DNA of 64,000 nucleotides from Blautia schinkii. Lineage in GTDB: Bacteria; Bacillota; Clostridia; Lachnospirales; Lachnospiraceae. The translations under genes and the position numbers were made by a program. Of this stretch, positions 18,161 through 27,496 are shown one piece after another; position 1 is the stretch's first letter, and every line of letters begins with the position of its first letter. The stretch lies in the NCBI RefSeq assembly GCF_013304825.1, contig NZ_JAAWUO010000017.1, forward strand, positions 1-64,000, read 5' to 3'. The notes under the pieces were generated by a model. That model did not search any database. It worked only from the letters and a program-made list of their open reading frames with translations, and was not told the DNA's origin.

Positions 18161-18504
18161 ATGAACACATCAAATATTACAAATTACAAGCCAAAAGATT
18201 TTGCTGAACTGTTAGGTGTATCTGTAAAAACATTACAGCGTTGGGATAGAGAAGGAACTCTAAAAGCAAACCGAACTCCAACTGATAGACGTTATTACAC
18301 TTATGACCAATATCTGCAATTCAAAGGAATAAATACTGAAGATGACCAACGTCAGGTAGTTATTTATGCCAGGGTATTGTGTTCTCTTGCAGATTGTACG
18401 GACTTCGTAAGTATAAAAAACAAATAGAAAGGGATGTGGAAATTGCTAAAGAGCTTCAAGACGGAAATAAATCCGTCAGAGGAACAGAAAGTCAAGATTC
18501 ATAA
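18161..18504 (+). pseudogene. tnpA: IS607 serine-recombinase tnpA, internal deletion and frameshift
   Basis: The first 72 residues are a normal IS607 TnpA N-terminus: a MerR-like helix-turn-helix (FAELLGVSVKTLQRWDREG, then TPTDRRYY) and the start of the recombinase domain (VVIYARV). At about 18374-18380 the frame jumps. After this point the family C-terminus (VFSCRLYGLRKYKKQIE) appears in another frame and ends at TAA 18502-18504. The read-through frame ends at 18427 after 88 residues. The catalytic serine region and most of the roughly 200-residue protein are missing. The first 72 residues could still be made as a DNA-binding fragment. AAAGGAG precedes ATG 18161. Confidence 0.85.
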
Positions 18505-19597
18505 GACGATAGGAACCTGTAGATTCATTTATAATTTCTATCTTGCTCATAATAAAGAACTTTACGACAACGGTGAAAAGTTTATGAGTAGTAACAGGTT
18601 TAGAGTCTGGCTTAACAATGAATATCTTTCTGAGCATCCAGAGTATTCGTGGATCAAGGAAGCTTATTCAAAAGCAGTAACACAGTCAGTAAATAATGGA
18701 CAAACTGCTTTTACAAGATTTTTCAATCACGAGAGTGCTTTTCCTAAGTTCAAAAAGAAAGGCAGATCTGATGTAAAGATGTATTTTGTAAAGAATAATC
18801 CAAAGGATTGTCGTTGCGAAAGGCATAGAATCAATATTCCGTCACTTGGTTGGGTCCGTATCAAAGAAAAAGGATATATTCCAACAACTAAAGACGGATA
18901 TGTGATTAAAAGCGGCACGGTCTCAATGAAAGCTGACAGATACTATGTTTCAGTCCTTGTAGAAATTTCCAATAACAAGATTGCTGATAATTCCAATGCA
19001 GGAATTGGCATAGACCTAGGATTAAGGGATTTTGCCATTGTTTCTAATGGTAAGACTTATAAGAACATCAACAAGTCAGCAAGACTGAAAAAGCTTGAGA
19101 AACAACTTATCCGGGAACAGAGATGTCTCTTCCGTAAGTATGAAAATCTAAAGAAAGGAGAAGTCACTCAAAGGGCGAATATACAAAAACAAAAACTCAA
19201 GGTACAGAAACTTCATCATAAGATAGATAATATCCGTACTGATTACATTAACAAGACAGTCGCTGAGATAGTGAAAACCAAGCCATCTTATATAACGATT
19301 GAGGACTTAAATGTAAAGGGTATGATGAAGAATCGACATCTTTCAAAAGCAGTTGCATCACAAAAGTTTTATAAATTTAGAACAAAGCTTCAAATTAAAT
19401 GCAATGAAAATGGGATCGAACTTCGAGTAGTAGACAGATGGTATCCATCATCTAAAACCTGTCACTGCTGTGGCGCTATCAAAAAAGATTTAAAGCTTTC
19501 AGATAGAATATTCAAATGCAGTTGCGGTTATGTCGAAGACAGAGATTTCAATGCTGCACTTAATTTGAGAGATGCAATAACTTACGAAGTTGCATAA
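18434..19597 (+). CDS. tnpB: IS607-type TnpB, RNA-guided nuclease
   Basis: A 387-residue TnpB that looks intact. The RuvC residues are visible: Asp194 in GIDLGLRD, Glu290 in TIEDLNVKG, and the Asp369/Asp371 pair in EDRDFNAALNL. The zinc ribbon CHCCG...CSCG lies between the last two. The N-terminus (WKLLKSFKTEINPSEEQ) is the family opening. The start overlaps the out-of-frame tail of tnpA, the usual IS607 layout. TnpB proteins are known to be guided by omega-RNA from the element's right end. With tnpA destroyed, tnpB is the only complete gene left in the element. Confidence 0.9.
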   Translation: MWKLLKSFKTEINPSEEQKVKIHKTIGTCRFIYNFYLAHNKELYDNGEKFMSSNRFRVWLNNEYLSEHPEYSWIKEAYSKAVTQSVNNGQTAFTRFFNHESAFPKFKKKGRSDVKMYFVKNNPKDCRCERHRINIPSLGWVRIKEKGYIPTTKDGYVIKSGTVSMKADRYYVSVLVEISNNKIADNSNAGIGIDLGLRDFAIVSNGKTYKNINKSARLKKLEKQLIREQRCLFRKYENLKKGEVTQRANIQKQKLKVQKLHHKIDNIRTDYINKTVAEIVKTKPSYITIEDLNVKGMMKNRHLSKAVASQKFYKFRTKLQIKCNENGIELRVVDRWYPSSKTCHCCGAIKKDLKLSDRIFKCSCGYVEDRDFNAALNLRDAITYEVA

Positions 19598-19781
19598 CTA
19601 AAATGCAAACGTGAGTATGTACCGAAGGCTATTTTCGGGAATTTACGACTGTGGAGTGTACAGGAACTTGTGAGTAGATATGATTTCGGTCAATCAAAAA
19701 CATACACGGTGAAGCAGTAAGTAGAACTCGTGAGAGTCTACGTTATCTCGATGTGAGTATATTTACACATATTTTGAGTGG
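19598..19781 (+). ncRNA. Candidate omega-RNA scaffold and right end of the IS607 element
   Basis: The non-coding tail after tnpB has a compact hairpin at 19721-19741 (GTAG/CTAC and ACTC/GAGT stems with GTGA loop and one bulge). A second hairpin, ATGTG (19751-19755) with CACAT (19766-19770), is close to the provisional end. TnpB guide RNAs overlap the 3' end of tnpB and finish at the element boundary, with the guide taken from flanking DNA. The boundaries given are provisional, and transcription is not shown. Confidence 0.45.
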
Positions 19782-19790
19782 CAGGCACGA

Positions 19791-22640
19791 ATGTCAGCAG
19801 AGATAAAAGATAAGAAACATTTTATCAGAATAAGGGGAGCCAATGAGAATAACCTGAAGAATCTCAGTGTGGATATTCCCAGAGACCAGTTTGTAGTTCT
19901 TACCGGACTTAGTGGCTCCGGTAAGTCTTCCCTGGCTTTTGATACCATTTATGCAGAAGGACAGAGACGGTATATGGAATCTCTTTCTTCCTATGCGAGG
20001 CAGTTCCTTGGCCAGATGGAGAAGCCGGATGTGGAGAGCATTGAGGGACTTCCTCCTGCAATCTCCATTGATCAGAAGTCAACCAACCGGAATCCACGTT
20101 CTACAGTGGGAACAGTAACGGAGATTTATGACTATTTCCGACTTTTATATGCCCGTGTGGGAATCCCTCATTGTCCGAAGTGCGGCCGTGAGATCCGCAG
20201 GCAGACGGTAGATCAGATGGTAGACCAGATCATGACACTTCCGGAACGTCAGAAGATCCAGCTTCTTGCACCTGTAGTCCGCGGGCGTAAGGGAACTCAT
20301 GCCAGGCTTCTGGATCAGGCCAGAAGGAGCGGCTATGTGAGGGTGCAGATCGATGGAAGTCTTTATGAGCTTTCCGAAGAGATTAAGCTGGATAAGAATA
20401 TCAAGCATAATATTGAGATCGTTGTGGACCGGCTGATCGTGAAGCCGGGAATCGAGAAGCGTCTTTCTGATTCTATTGAGACAGTTCTGGAGCTGGCTGA
20501 CGGGCTTCTTGTTGTAGATACCATGGATGGGAAGCTGCTGAATTTCAGTCAGAGTTTTTCCTGCCCGGACTGCGGCATCAGTATTGATGAGATCGAGCCG
20601 CGCAGCTTTTCTTTCAATAATCCATTTGGAGCCTGCCCGCAGTGTCTGGGACTTGGTTATAAGATGGAGTTTGATATTGATCTTATGATTCCGGATAAGA
20701 AGCTGAGTATTAATGAGGGTGCTATCGCTGTTATTGGATGGCAGTCCTGTACTACGCAGGGAAGTTTTTCAAGAGCGATCCTGGATGCACTGGCAAGAGA
20801 GTATGATTTTTCACTGGATACACCATTCTGTGAATATCCTGAGAAGATACAGGATATTCTGATCAATGGTACAGGTGGTCATTCTGTGAAGGTTTACTAT
20901 AAGGGACAGCGTGGAGAGGGTGTTTATGATGTGGCTTTTCCTGGCCTGATCCGTAATGTGGAACAGAGATACCGTGAGACCGGTTCTGAGTCTATGAAGC
21001 AGGAATATGAGAGCTTTATGCGGATCACTCCATGTAATACATGTAAGGGACAGCGACTGAAGAAGGAGTCCCTGGCCGTTACAGTGGCCGATAAGAATAT
21101 TTATGAAGTGACTAATATGCCGGTGGAGAAGCTGATGGGATTCTTAAAGGAGATGAAGCTTTCCGAGCAGCAGGAGCTGATTGGTAAGCAGATCCTCAGG
21201 GAGATCCGCGCAAGAGTGGGGTTTCTTTCAGAGGTCGGTCTGGAATATCTTTCCCTTGGAAGAGCTACAGGAACGCTTTCCGGTGGAGAGGCCCAGAGAA
21301 TCCGTCTTGCCACACAGATCGGTTCCGGTCTTGTTGGGGTTGCCTATATCCTGGATGAGCCGAGTATCGGACTTCACCAGAGAGATAATGACAAGCTGCT
21401 TGGTGCACTGATGCGTCTTCGTGATCTTGGCAACAGCCTGATCGTAGTAGAGCATGATGAGGACACTATGCGCGCAGCAGATTGCGTGATCGATATCGGT
21501 CCGGGAGCGGGAGAGCATGGCGGACAGCTGGTTGCCATGGGTACGGCAGAGGATCTGATGAAGAATGAGAGCTCTGTGACAGGTGCGTACTTAAGCGGAC
21601 GTCTGAGGATCCCGGTACCGGAAGTGCGTAAAGAGCCAACAGGATTCCTGACCATCAAAGGAGCCTCAGAGAATAATCTGAAGCATATTGATGTGGATAT
21701 TCCGCTGGGAGTGATGACCTGCATCACAGGTGTTTCCGGTTCCGGTAAGAGTTCGCTGATCAATGAGATTCTGTATAAGAGACTTGCAAGAGATCTGAAC
21801 AGGGCAAGAGTGATCCCCGGTAAGCATGATGATATCCTGGGAATTGACCAGCTGGACAAGGTGATCAATATTGACCAATCTCCGATTGGAAGAACTCCCC
21901 GTTCCAACCCGGCTACTTACACAGGAGTATTTGACCAGATCCGTGATCTTTTTGCAGCGACAGCAGATGCCAAGGCCAGGGGATATAAGAAGGGACGTTT
22001 CAGTTTCAATGTGAAGGGCGGAAGATGTGAGGCCTGCAGCGGAGATGGAATCATCAAGATCGAGATGCACTTCCTTCCGGATGTCTATGTGCCATGTGAG
22101 GTATGTAAAGGCAAACGTTATAACAGAGAGACCCTTGAGGTGAAATATAAAGATAAGAGTATTTACGATGTGCTCAATATGACAGTGGAAGAGGCACTGA
22201 CATTTTTTGAGAACGTTCCGTCTATCAAGCGAAAGATTGAGACTTTATACGATGTAGGACTTTCCTATATCCGTCTGGGACAGCCGTCCACCACGCTTTC
22301 CGGAGGAGAGGCCCAGCGTATCAAGCTTGCTGCGGAGCTGAGCAAGCGTAGCACAGGAAGGACGATTTACATTCTGGATGAGCCTACGACCGGACTTCAT
22401 TTTGCAGATGTCCACAAGCTGATCGAGATTCTGCGCCGCCTGTCTGAAGGCGGCAATACAGTTGTTGTGATTGAACACAATCTGGATGTGATCAAGACAG
22501 CAGACTATATCATTGATATTGGCCCTGAGGGCGGAGACGGAGGCGGAACCGTGATCGCCAAGGGTACGCCGGAGGAGGTTGCTGCAAGCCCAGTTTCCTA
22601 TACCGGCAGGTATGTTAAGAAATATCTGAATCAGGAATAG
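19791..22640 (+). CDS. uvrA: Excinuclease ABC subunit A
   Basis: A 949-residue ABC-type ATPase that recognises DNA damage in nucleotide excision repair with UvrB. Two Walker A motifs ([14 protein letters not shown] and [13 protein letters not shown]), two LSGGEAQR signatures, and zinc modules ([15 protein letters not shown] with CEVCKG) are all present, so it is complete. The start at 19791 has only a weak ribosome binding site (GGCAGG, 19780-19785). A perfect AGGAGG lies on the far side of the IS607 element at 18082, suggesting that the insertion reduced or re-wired translation of this gene. The promoter likely lay upstream of the insertion too. Confidence 0.97.
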   Translation: MSAEIKDKKHFIRIRGANENNLKNLSVDIPRDQFVVLTGLSGSGKSSLAFDTIYAEGQRRYMESLSSYARQFLGQMEKPDVESIEGLPPAISIDQKSTNRNPRSTVGTVTEIYDYFRLLYARVGIPHCPKCGREIRRQTVDQMVDQIMTLPERQKIQLLAPVVRGRKGTHARLLDQARRSGYVRVQIDGSLYELSEEIKLDKNIKHNIEIVVDRLIVKPGIEKRLSDSIETVLELADGLLVVDTMDGKLLNFSQSFSCPDCGISIDEIEPRSFSFNNPFGACPQCLGLGYKMEFDIDLMIPDKKLSINEGAIAVIGWQSCTTQGSFSRAILDALAREYDFSLDTPFCEYPEKIQDILINGTGGHSVKVYYKGQRGEGVYDVAFPGLIRNVEQRYRETGSESMKQEYESFMRITPCNTCKGQRLKKESLAVTVADKNIYEVTNMPVEKLMGFLKEMKLSEQQELIGKQILREIRARVGFLSEVGLEYLSLGRATGTLSGGEAQRIRLATQIGSGLVGVAYILDEPSIGLHQRDNDKLLGALMRLRDLGNSLIVVEHDEDTMRAADCVIDIGPGAGEHGGQLVAMGTAEDLMKNESSVTGAYLSGRLRIPVPEVRKEPTGFLTIKGASENNLKHIDVDIPLGVMTCITGVSGSGKSSLINEILYKRLARDLNRARVIPGKHDDILGIDQLDKVINIDQSPIGRTPRSNPATYTGVFDQIRDLFAATADAKARGYKKGRFSFNVKGGRCEACSGDGIIKIEMHFLPDVYVPCEVCKGKRYNRETLEVKYKDKSIYDVLNMTVEEALTFFENVPSIKRKIETLYDVGLSYIRLGQPSTTLSGGEAQRIKLAAELSKRSTGRTIYILDEPTTGLHFADVHKLIEILRRLSEGGNTVVVIEHNLDVIKTADYIIDIGPEGGDGGGTVIAKGTPEEVAASPVSYTGRYVKKYLNQE

Positions 22641-22686
22641 AAAGGAATAGAATCGGAAAGATCAAAGAAATAACCGGGAAAAGTCC

Positions 22687-22715
22687 TTTTCAATTTGTGC
22701 TGTTTTGTATATAAT
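22687..22715 (+). promoter_or_regulatory. Promoter of mreB
   Basis: TTTTCA (22687-22692), 17-bp spacer, TATAAT (22710-22715). The 5' UTR would be about 80 nt, ending in GGGAGG before ATG 22801. Confidence 0.65.
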
Positions 22716-22800
22716 GAAGTGCGAGAACTTTAGTATAAAACAGAACAAGTCAGAAAGTGCGTACCACAGACAGAGTCTGCTGGTGCAGGCGGGAGGATAT

Positions 22801-23784
22801 ATGCCGGCAAAAGATATCGGAATCGATCTGGGAACCAGAAACAGTCTGGTGTTTTCCACAGGCAAGGGGATTGTTTTGAGAGAACCTTCTGTGGTCGTTT
22901 ATGATAAAGATACAGAGAAGATCAGGGCAATCGGAGAAGAAGCCAGACAGATGGCAAGTCATCTTACTTCCAATATGGAGGTGATCTGGCCGATACGAAG
23001 AGGTGTGATCGTAGATTATAATGTTATGGAGAAGATGCTGAAGTATTTTATTTCTCAGGCTATGGGGCGGAGAGCGTTCCGCAAACCGAGGGTCAGCATC
23101 AGTGTTCCAAGCGGAATTACAGAGATAGAACGTAAGGCAATGGAAGAAGCTGCTTATCAGTCAGGAGCCAGGGAGGTCTTTCTTGTAGAGGAACCTATTG
23201 CGGCAGCTATTGGAGCAGGTGTGGATATCACCAAGCCATTTGGTAATCTGATCGTAGATATTGGAGCCGGTACCACAGATGTGGCGGTGATATCCGTTGG
23301 AGGAGTGGTAGTTTCCGCATCCATCAAGGTTGCAGGAGATAACTTCAATCACGCGATCATGAATTACGTGAGAGAGAAGCACAGCCTTTTTATTGGAGAG
23401 GATGCTGCGGAGAAGATCAAGATCGAGATTGGAACAGCAAGTGAAGAAGCAGATCTTCGGACTATGGAAGTGAAGGGAAGGAATATCATTACAGGACTTC
23501 CCAAAGTGGCAACGCTGACTTCTGAAGAGATCCGTACGGCACTTCGTGAGTGCACCGGACAGATCGTAGAGGCAGTACATGGCGTTCTTGAGAAGACACC
23601 GCCGGAACTGGCCGCAGATATTATGGATAGAGGAATTGTGCTTACAGGCGGCGGAGCCATGCTTCATGGAATGGACGCACTGATCGAACAGAAGACAGGT
23701 GTTAGTACACTGACTGTTCAGGATGCCATGCTGGTAGTAGCCGCCGGAACAGGTAAATATGCGGAGATTATGTCGAGGATGTAA
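22801..23784 (+). CDS. mreB: Rod-shape determining protein, MreB family
   Basis: A 327-residue bacterial actin that organises cell-wall synthesis. The phosphate loops are clear: IGIDLGTRNSLVF at the N-terminus, VDIGAGTTDVAVIS in the middle and VLTGGGAMLHGMD near the C-terminus. ATG 22801 follows GGGAGG. The longer frame from 22705 overlaps the promoter and is rejected. It is monocistronic here, away from mreCD, which suggests a secondary MreB/Mbl-type paralogue; sequence alone cannot separate MreB from Mbl or MreBH. A terminator follows at 23900. Confidence 0.9.
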   Translation: MPAKDIGIDLGTRNSLVFSTGKGIVLREPSVVVYDKDTEKIRAIGEEARQMASHLTSNMEVIWPIRRGVIVDYNVMEKMLKYFISQAMGRRAFRKPRVSISVPSGITEIERKAMEEAAYQSGAREVFLVEEPIAAAIGAGVDITKPFGNLIVDIGAGTTDVAVISVGGVVVSASIKVAGDNFNHAIMNYVREKHSLFIGEDAAEKIKIEIGTASEEADLRTMEVKGRNIITGLPKVATLTSEEIRTALRECTGQIVEAVHGVLEKTPPELAADIMDRGIVLTGGGAMLHGMDALIEQKTGVSTLTVQDAMLVVAAGTGKYAEIMSRM

Positions 23785-23787
23785 CAG

Positions 23788-23893
23788 AGCGGAATCGTAA
23801 TGTCTGCGCTACAGCCCGTTTTACTACAGATAAGAGAAGTGATTGCATTTATGAACGTATAGCAGAGCGAAATGTTCACGGATAGAGTTCATA
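23788..23893 (+). repeat. Dispersed hairpin repeat, copy 4, plus nested inverted repeat
   Basis: 23788-23811 matches copy 3 at about 16 of 24 positions, starting with AGCGGAAT. CCCGTTTTACTACAG nearby resembles TCCGCTTTACTGCAG at 5716-5730. TATGAAC (23850-23856) pairs with GTTCATA (23887-23893) around the 16-mer shared with 12171-12186. The whole region is between mreB and recD2. Confidence 0.5.
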
Positions 23894-23899
23894 TAAGAT

Positions 23900-23925
23900 A
23901 AGGCGCTGCAGATGCAGTGCCTTTT
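23900..23925 (+). terminator. Terminator of mreB
   Basis: AAGGCGCTGCA pairs with TGCAGTGCCTT with one G-T wobble, followed by TTTT. Confidence 0.8.
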
Positions 23926-23959
23926 GCATTATTATCTGATATGACAGATGGAGAATAAG

Positions 23960-26233
23960 ATGAGTGAAACAGTTACAGGATATATAGATCATGTGATCTT
24001 TCGAAATGAAGATAATGGATATACCGTCATGGTGATGAAGGGAACGGAGGATGATTCGGAACTGACCTGCGTGGGAAATTTTCCGGCTCTTACCCAGGGT
24101 GCGTCCATAGAAGCAGTGGGAAATTATACAACACACCCGGTTTATGGCAGACAGTTTCAGATTTCTTCTTACACGGAGAAAATGCCGGAAGATGCTCTTG
24201 CGATGGAACGTTATCTGGGCTCCGGCGCTGTTAAGGGAATCGGTGCGGCACTTGCTGCAAGGATTGTACGACGTTTCGGAGATGATACCATAAGGATTGT
24301 GGAGGAAGAACCGGAACGTCTGGCAGAGATCAAAGGGATCAGCCAGAAAAAAGCAATGGAGATCGCAGAACAGATGACGGAGAAGGCAGATATGCGCCGT
24401 GCCATGGTCTTTTTGCAGAAATACGGGATCTCTCTGAATCTGGGAGCAAAGATTTATCAGAAGTACGGGCAGACGTTATACAATGTTCTTCAGGAGAATC
24501 CTTATCGTCTGGCTGAGGATATCAGCGGAGTGGGTTTTAAGATTGCAGATGAGATCGCATCCAGAATCGGAATACATACAGATTCAGATTACAGGATCAG
24601 AAGTGGTATGTTGTATACTCTCTTACAGGCTTCCGGGGAAGGCCATATCTATCTTCCGAAAGAGGTACTTTTTTCCAGGGCATCGCAGCTTCTGGGGGTG
24701 GATCCTTCTTATATGGAAAAGCATCTCATGGATATGGTGGTAGACCGGAAACTGATCATGAAAGAGACAGAAGAAGGTGAGGTTGTTTATCCTACACGCT
24801 ATTATTATCTGGAACTGAATACAGCGAGAATGCTGAATGAGCTGAATATTCTCTGTCCGGAGGATGAGCAGATGATGGCGAAGCGGATCATCAGGATCGA
24901 GAAAGAAACAGGTACAGAGCTGGATGAAATGCAGAGACAGGCGATCATGGCAGCAGCCCAGCATGGACTGTTTATTCTTACAGGAGGACCCGGAACCGGT
25001 AAGACAACTACGATTAATGCCATTATCCGTTATTTTGAGGAAGAAGGGGCTGAACTTCGTCTGGCAGCTCCTACCGGCCGTGCAGCCAAGAGAATGACAG
25101 AAGCTACAGGCTATGAAGCGCAGACGATCCATCGTCTTCTGGAGCTGAATGGAATGCCGGAGGGAGAGCAGGAAGGCCGTGCAGTTCATTTTGACAGAAA
25201 TTCAGAGAATCCGCTGGAGGCGGATGTGATCATCATTGATGAGATGTCCATGGTAGATATTGCGCTGATACATTCTCTGCTTCTGGCTGTGACAGCAGGA
25301 ACCAGGCTGATCCTGGTAGGTGATGAGAATCAGCTTCCGAGTGTAGGACCGGGAAATGTGTTGCGTGATATTATCCGAAGCGGATGTTTTTCTGTTGTGG
25401 AATTGAAGAAGATATTCCGCCAGGCTTCCGAGAGCGATATTGTTGTGAATGCACATAAGATCAATCGCGGTGAGCAGGTAACGATCAACAATAAGAGCCG
25501 GGATTTCTTTTTTTTGAAAAGATATGATGCAGATATCATCATTCGTGTGGTAATTGCTCTGATTCAGGAGAAACTGCCGCGTTATGTAGAGGCGAAGCCA
25601 TATGAAATTCAGGTTCTGACGCCTATGCGTAAGGGACTTCTGGGGGTGGAACGACTGAATCAGATCCTGCAGAGATATCTCAACCCGCCGGATGATAAAA
25701 AGAAAGAGAAAGAAATCGGACAGAGGCTTTTCCGCGAGGGTGATAAGGTCATGCAGGTGAAGAACAATTACCAGCTGGAGTGGGAGATCCTTGGAAGATA
25801 TAAGATACCGGTTGATAAAGGTGTAGGTGTTTTTAACGGAGATACCGGCATTATGGAAGAAATCAATGAATTTGCGGAGACAGCCACTGTACAGTTTGAA
25901 GATGGCCGCCGTGCAGAGTATTCTTTCAAGCAGCTGGAGGAGCTGGAACTTGCCTATGCTGTTACCATACATAAGTCTCAGGGATCCGAATATCCGGCAG
26001 TGATTCTGCCGCTGCTTTCCGGTCCGAGGATGCTGATGAACCGGAATCTTCTCTACACAGCCGTTACCAGGGCAAGGAAATGCGTTACTGTGGTGGGCAG
26101 TGAGAATACTTTTGCAGAGATGATCCGCAATGAGAAACAGCAGCAGAGATACAGCTCTCTGGACGTGAGAATACGGGAGATGAATGAAGCAGACGATCAG
26201 GAGAGTGCCGTCGGGGAGAAAGGATTTTCTTGA
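23960..26233 (+). CDS. recD2: ATP-dependent 5'-3' DNA helicase RecD2
   Basis: A 757-residue superfamily 1B helicase of the RecD2 group, which acts without RecBC. It has the N-terminal OB-like region (VTGYIDHVIFRNEDNGYTVM), helix-hairpin-helix modules (GSGAVKGIG, ISGVGFKIAD), Walker A GGPGTGKTTT, Walker B IIDEMSMVD, and late motifs AVTIHKSQGSEYPAV and AVTRARK. ATG 23960 is chosen over 23948 because GGAG (23950-23953) precedes only the later codon. The stop overlaps the TTG start of comF. Confidence 0.93.
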   Translation: MSETVTGYIDHVIFRNEDNGYTVMVMKGTEDDSELTCVGNFPALTQGASIEAVGNYTTHPVYGRQFQISSYTEKMPEDALAMERYLGSGAVKGIGAALAARIVRRFGDDTIRIVEEEPERLAEIKGISQKKAMEIAEQMTEKADMRRAMVFLQKYGISLNLGAKIYQKYGQTLYNVLQENPYRLAEDISGVGFKIADEIASRIGIHTDSDYRIRSGMLYTLLQASGEGHIYLPKEVLFSRASQLLGVDPSYMEKHLMDMVVDRKLIMKETEEGEVVYPTRYYYLELNTARMLNELNILCPEDEQMMAKRIIRIEKETGTELDEMQRQAIMAAAQHGLFILTGGPGTGKTTTINAIIRYFEEEGAELRLAAPTGRAAKRMTEATGYEAQTIHRLLELNGMPEGEQEGRAVHFDRNSENPLEADVIIIDEMSMVDIALIHSLLLAVTAGTRLILVGDENQLPSVGPGNVLRDIIRSGCFSVVELKKIFRQASESDIVVNAHKINRGEQVTINNKSRDFFFLKRYDADIIIRVVIALIQEKLPRYVEAKPYEIQVLTPMRKGLLGVERLNQILQRYLNPPDDKKKEKEIGQRLFREGDKVMQVKNNYQLEWEILGRYKIPVDKGVGVFNGDTGIMEEINEFAETATVQFEDGRRAEYSFKQLEELELAYAVTIHKSQGSEYPAVILPLLSGPRMLMNRNLLYTAVTRARKCVTVVGSENTFAEMIRNEKQQQRYSSLDVRIREMNEADDQESAVGEKGFS

Positions 26234-26937
26234 GAAAAACTGCTGAATTTTTACTGGATATGCTTTATCCGAAGAAATGTCCTCTGTGTCATGAGGTGTT
26301 GAAAGACAGAAAACAGCTTCTCTGCGGGAAGTGTGCAGAGAAGCTCCACCCCTTTTCCGGTGCACTGTGCATGAAATGCGGGAAACCGGTGAAGCTGGAG
26401 GAAGAATATTGCCCGGTCTGCAGAGTGAACGGTCATTATTTTACAGAAGGAAGAAGTATTTTCCCCTATGGAGAGGTATGGCGGCAGTCTCTGGTACGTT
26501 TTAAGTATTACGGATGCCGGGAATATGGAGATTTTTACGCAAAAGCCATGAGTATTTATGGAAAAAAATGTCTGGAACGCTGGAAGCCTCAGCTTATTGT
26601 GCCGGTGCCGCTTCATCCTGCGAAAAAACGTATGCGCGGATTTAACCAGTCGGCATATCTTGCAGAGAAACTGAGCATAATTACAGGAATCCCCTGGGAT
26701 GACAGTCTGGTACTTAAAATCCGCAACACAAAATCACAGAAGAAACTGGACGCAGCCCAGAGGCGGAATAATCTTCGGAAAGCATACGAAGTGACACGGG
26801 AACTGGAAGGAATCCCTGTGCTGATAACAGACGATGTATACACAACGGGAAGTACTATGGATGCTATGTCCATGTGCCTTTTTGAAGCCGGAGCGCAGGC
26901 TGTTTATTTTCTCACAGTATGCGCAGGAAGGCAGTAA
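26230..26937 (+). CDS. comF: ComF family phosphoribosyltransferase-like protein
   Basis: A 235-residue ComF homologue, linked in naturally competent bacteria to uptake of transforming DNA. The N-terminus has a zinc-ribbon pattern of cysteine pairs (CPLC, CGKC, CMKC, CPVC), and the C-terminal half has a PRPP-binding loop (LITDDVYTTGST). The start is TTG 26230, overlapping the recD2 stop as TTGA, so translation is coupled. The recD2-comF pairing hints at a shared role in DNA processing. No other competence genes are in this window. Confidence 0.88.
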   Translation: MRKTAEFLLDMLYPKKCPLCHEVLKDRKQLLCGKCAEKLHPFSGALCMKCGKPVKLEEEYCPVCRVNGHYFTEGRSIFPYGEVWRQSLVRFKYYGCREYGDFYAKAMSIYGKKCLERWKPQLIVPVPLHPAKKRMRGFNQSAYLAEKLSIITGIPWDDSLVLKIRNTKSQKKLDAAQRRNNLRKAYEVTRELEGIPVLITDDVYTTGSTMDAMSMCLFEAGAQAVYFLTVCAGRQ

Positions 26938-26953
26938 AAGAGCCAAAAAATGC

Positions 26954-26982
26954 TTTTCATAGGTAGGGATATATGCTACAAT
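26954..26982 (+). promoter_or_regulatory. Promoter of the cdaA operon
   Basis: TTTTCA (26954-26959), 17-bp spacer, TACAAT (26977-26982), extended -10 TGC. It lies 80 bp upstream of the first gene at 27062. Confidence 0.7.
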
Positions 26983-27061
26983 AAATTTGATTGCAGTTAA
27001 ATGGGATTACTGCGTAAAAAAGTAAAAAGTGCAATATAAGAAAGCTTATGAGGAGTAATTT

Positions 27062-27496
27062 ATGGTAAATGAAGAAAAGGTGAAGGTCATGAACCGACTG
27101 GCCATGTATGAGCATGGTGAGGGCAGGAAGTATCTTCCGGTGAGCAGATTTTACCGGAGTGACTATATTGGTCTTGCACTGATCAAGAATTTCTTTCTGG
27201 TGACGATTGGTTATGTACTGGGACTTGCCGGAGTAGCGGCATATTTCAGTGAATATCTTATGGACAACGTGAATAAGATTAATCTGGTTGCTGTGGGAAT
27301 TTATATCGTAGTCGGTTATCTGATCGTGCTTATCGTGTATTCAGTACTGACCTACATCCAGTATTCTGTGAAGTATTACCGTGCCAAGAAGAGTGTCCGG
27401 GAATACTATCAGGATCTTACCAAACTGGAAAAAATCTACGGACGGGAAGAGAAGAGAATGCCTGTCCGGAGAAATGCAGGAGGAAATAAAAAATGA
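27062..27496 (+). CDS. Uncharacterised two-TM protein upstream of cdaA
   Basis: A 144-residue protein not recognised. It has a soluble N-terminus of about 40 residues, two transmembrane helices (about 42-64 and 74-98), and a basic C-terminal tail with a possible coiled segment (YYRAKKSVREYYQDLTKLEKIYG). Both termini are probably cytoplasmic. Its stop overlaps the next start as ATGA, so the two products are likely made in similar amounts and may interact. It is the first gene of the operon carrying cdaA and cdaR, so a part in c-di-AMP control or wall homeostasis is a reasonable guess, no more. Confidence 0.75.
   Translation: MVNEEKVKVMNRLAMYEHGEGRKYLPVSRFYRSDYIGLALIKNFFLVTIGYVLGLAGVAAYFSEYLMDNVNKINLVAVGIYIVVGYLIVLIVYSVLTYIQYSVKYYRAKKSVREYYQDLTKLEKIYGREEKRMPVRRNAGGNKK

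Larger units (their letters stand above)
18088..19781 (+). mobile_element. IS607-family element with deleted tnpA and intact tnpB
   Basis: The element holds a tnpA remnant, tnpB, and a structured 3' tail. IS607 elements are moved by a serine recombinase and usually insert at GG dinucleotides without target duplication or terminal inverted repeats. GG occurs at 18086-18087 and at 19780-19781, which I use as provisional ends. TTATCT occurs close to both ends (18089 and 19744). Because tnpA is broken, the copy should be immobile unless a recombinase is supplied by another copy. Exact ends need comparison with an empty site. Confidence 0.75.

Noticed and set aside
18161-18427. Stand-alone MerR-type regulator
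   Set aside because: The helix-turn-helix is the IS607 TnpA N-terminus, and the lost C-terminus is visible in another frame to 18504.
25202-26365. 387-codon minus-strand frame across recD2/comF
   Set aside because: Antisense to two recognised genes with clear motifs; no family features.
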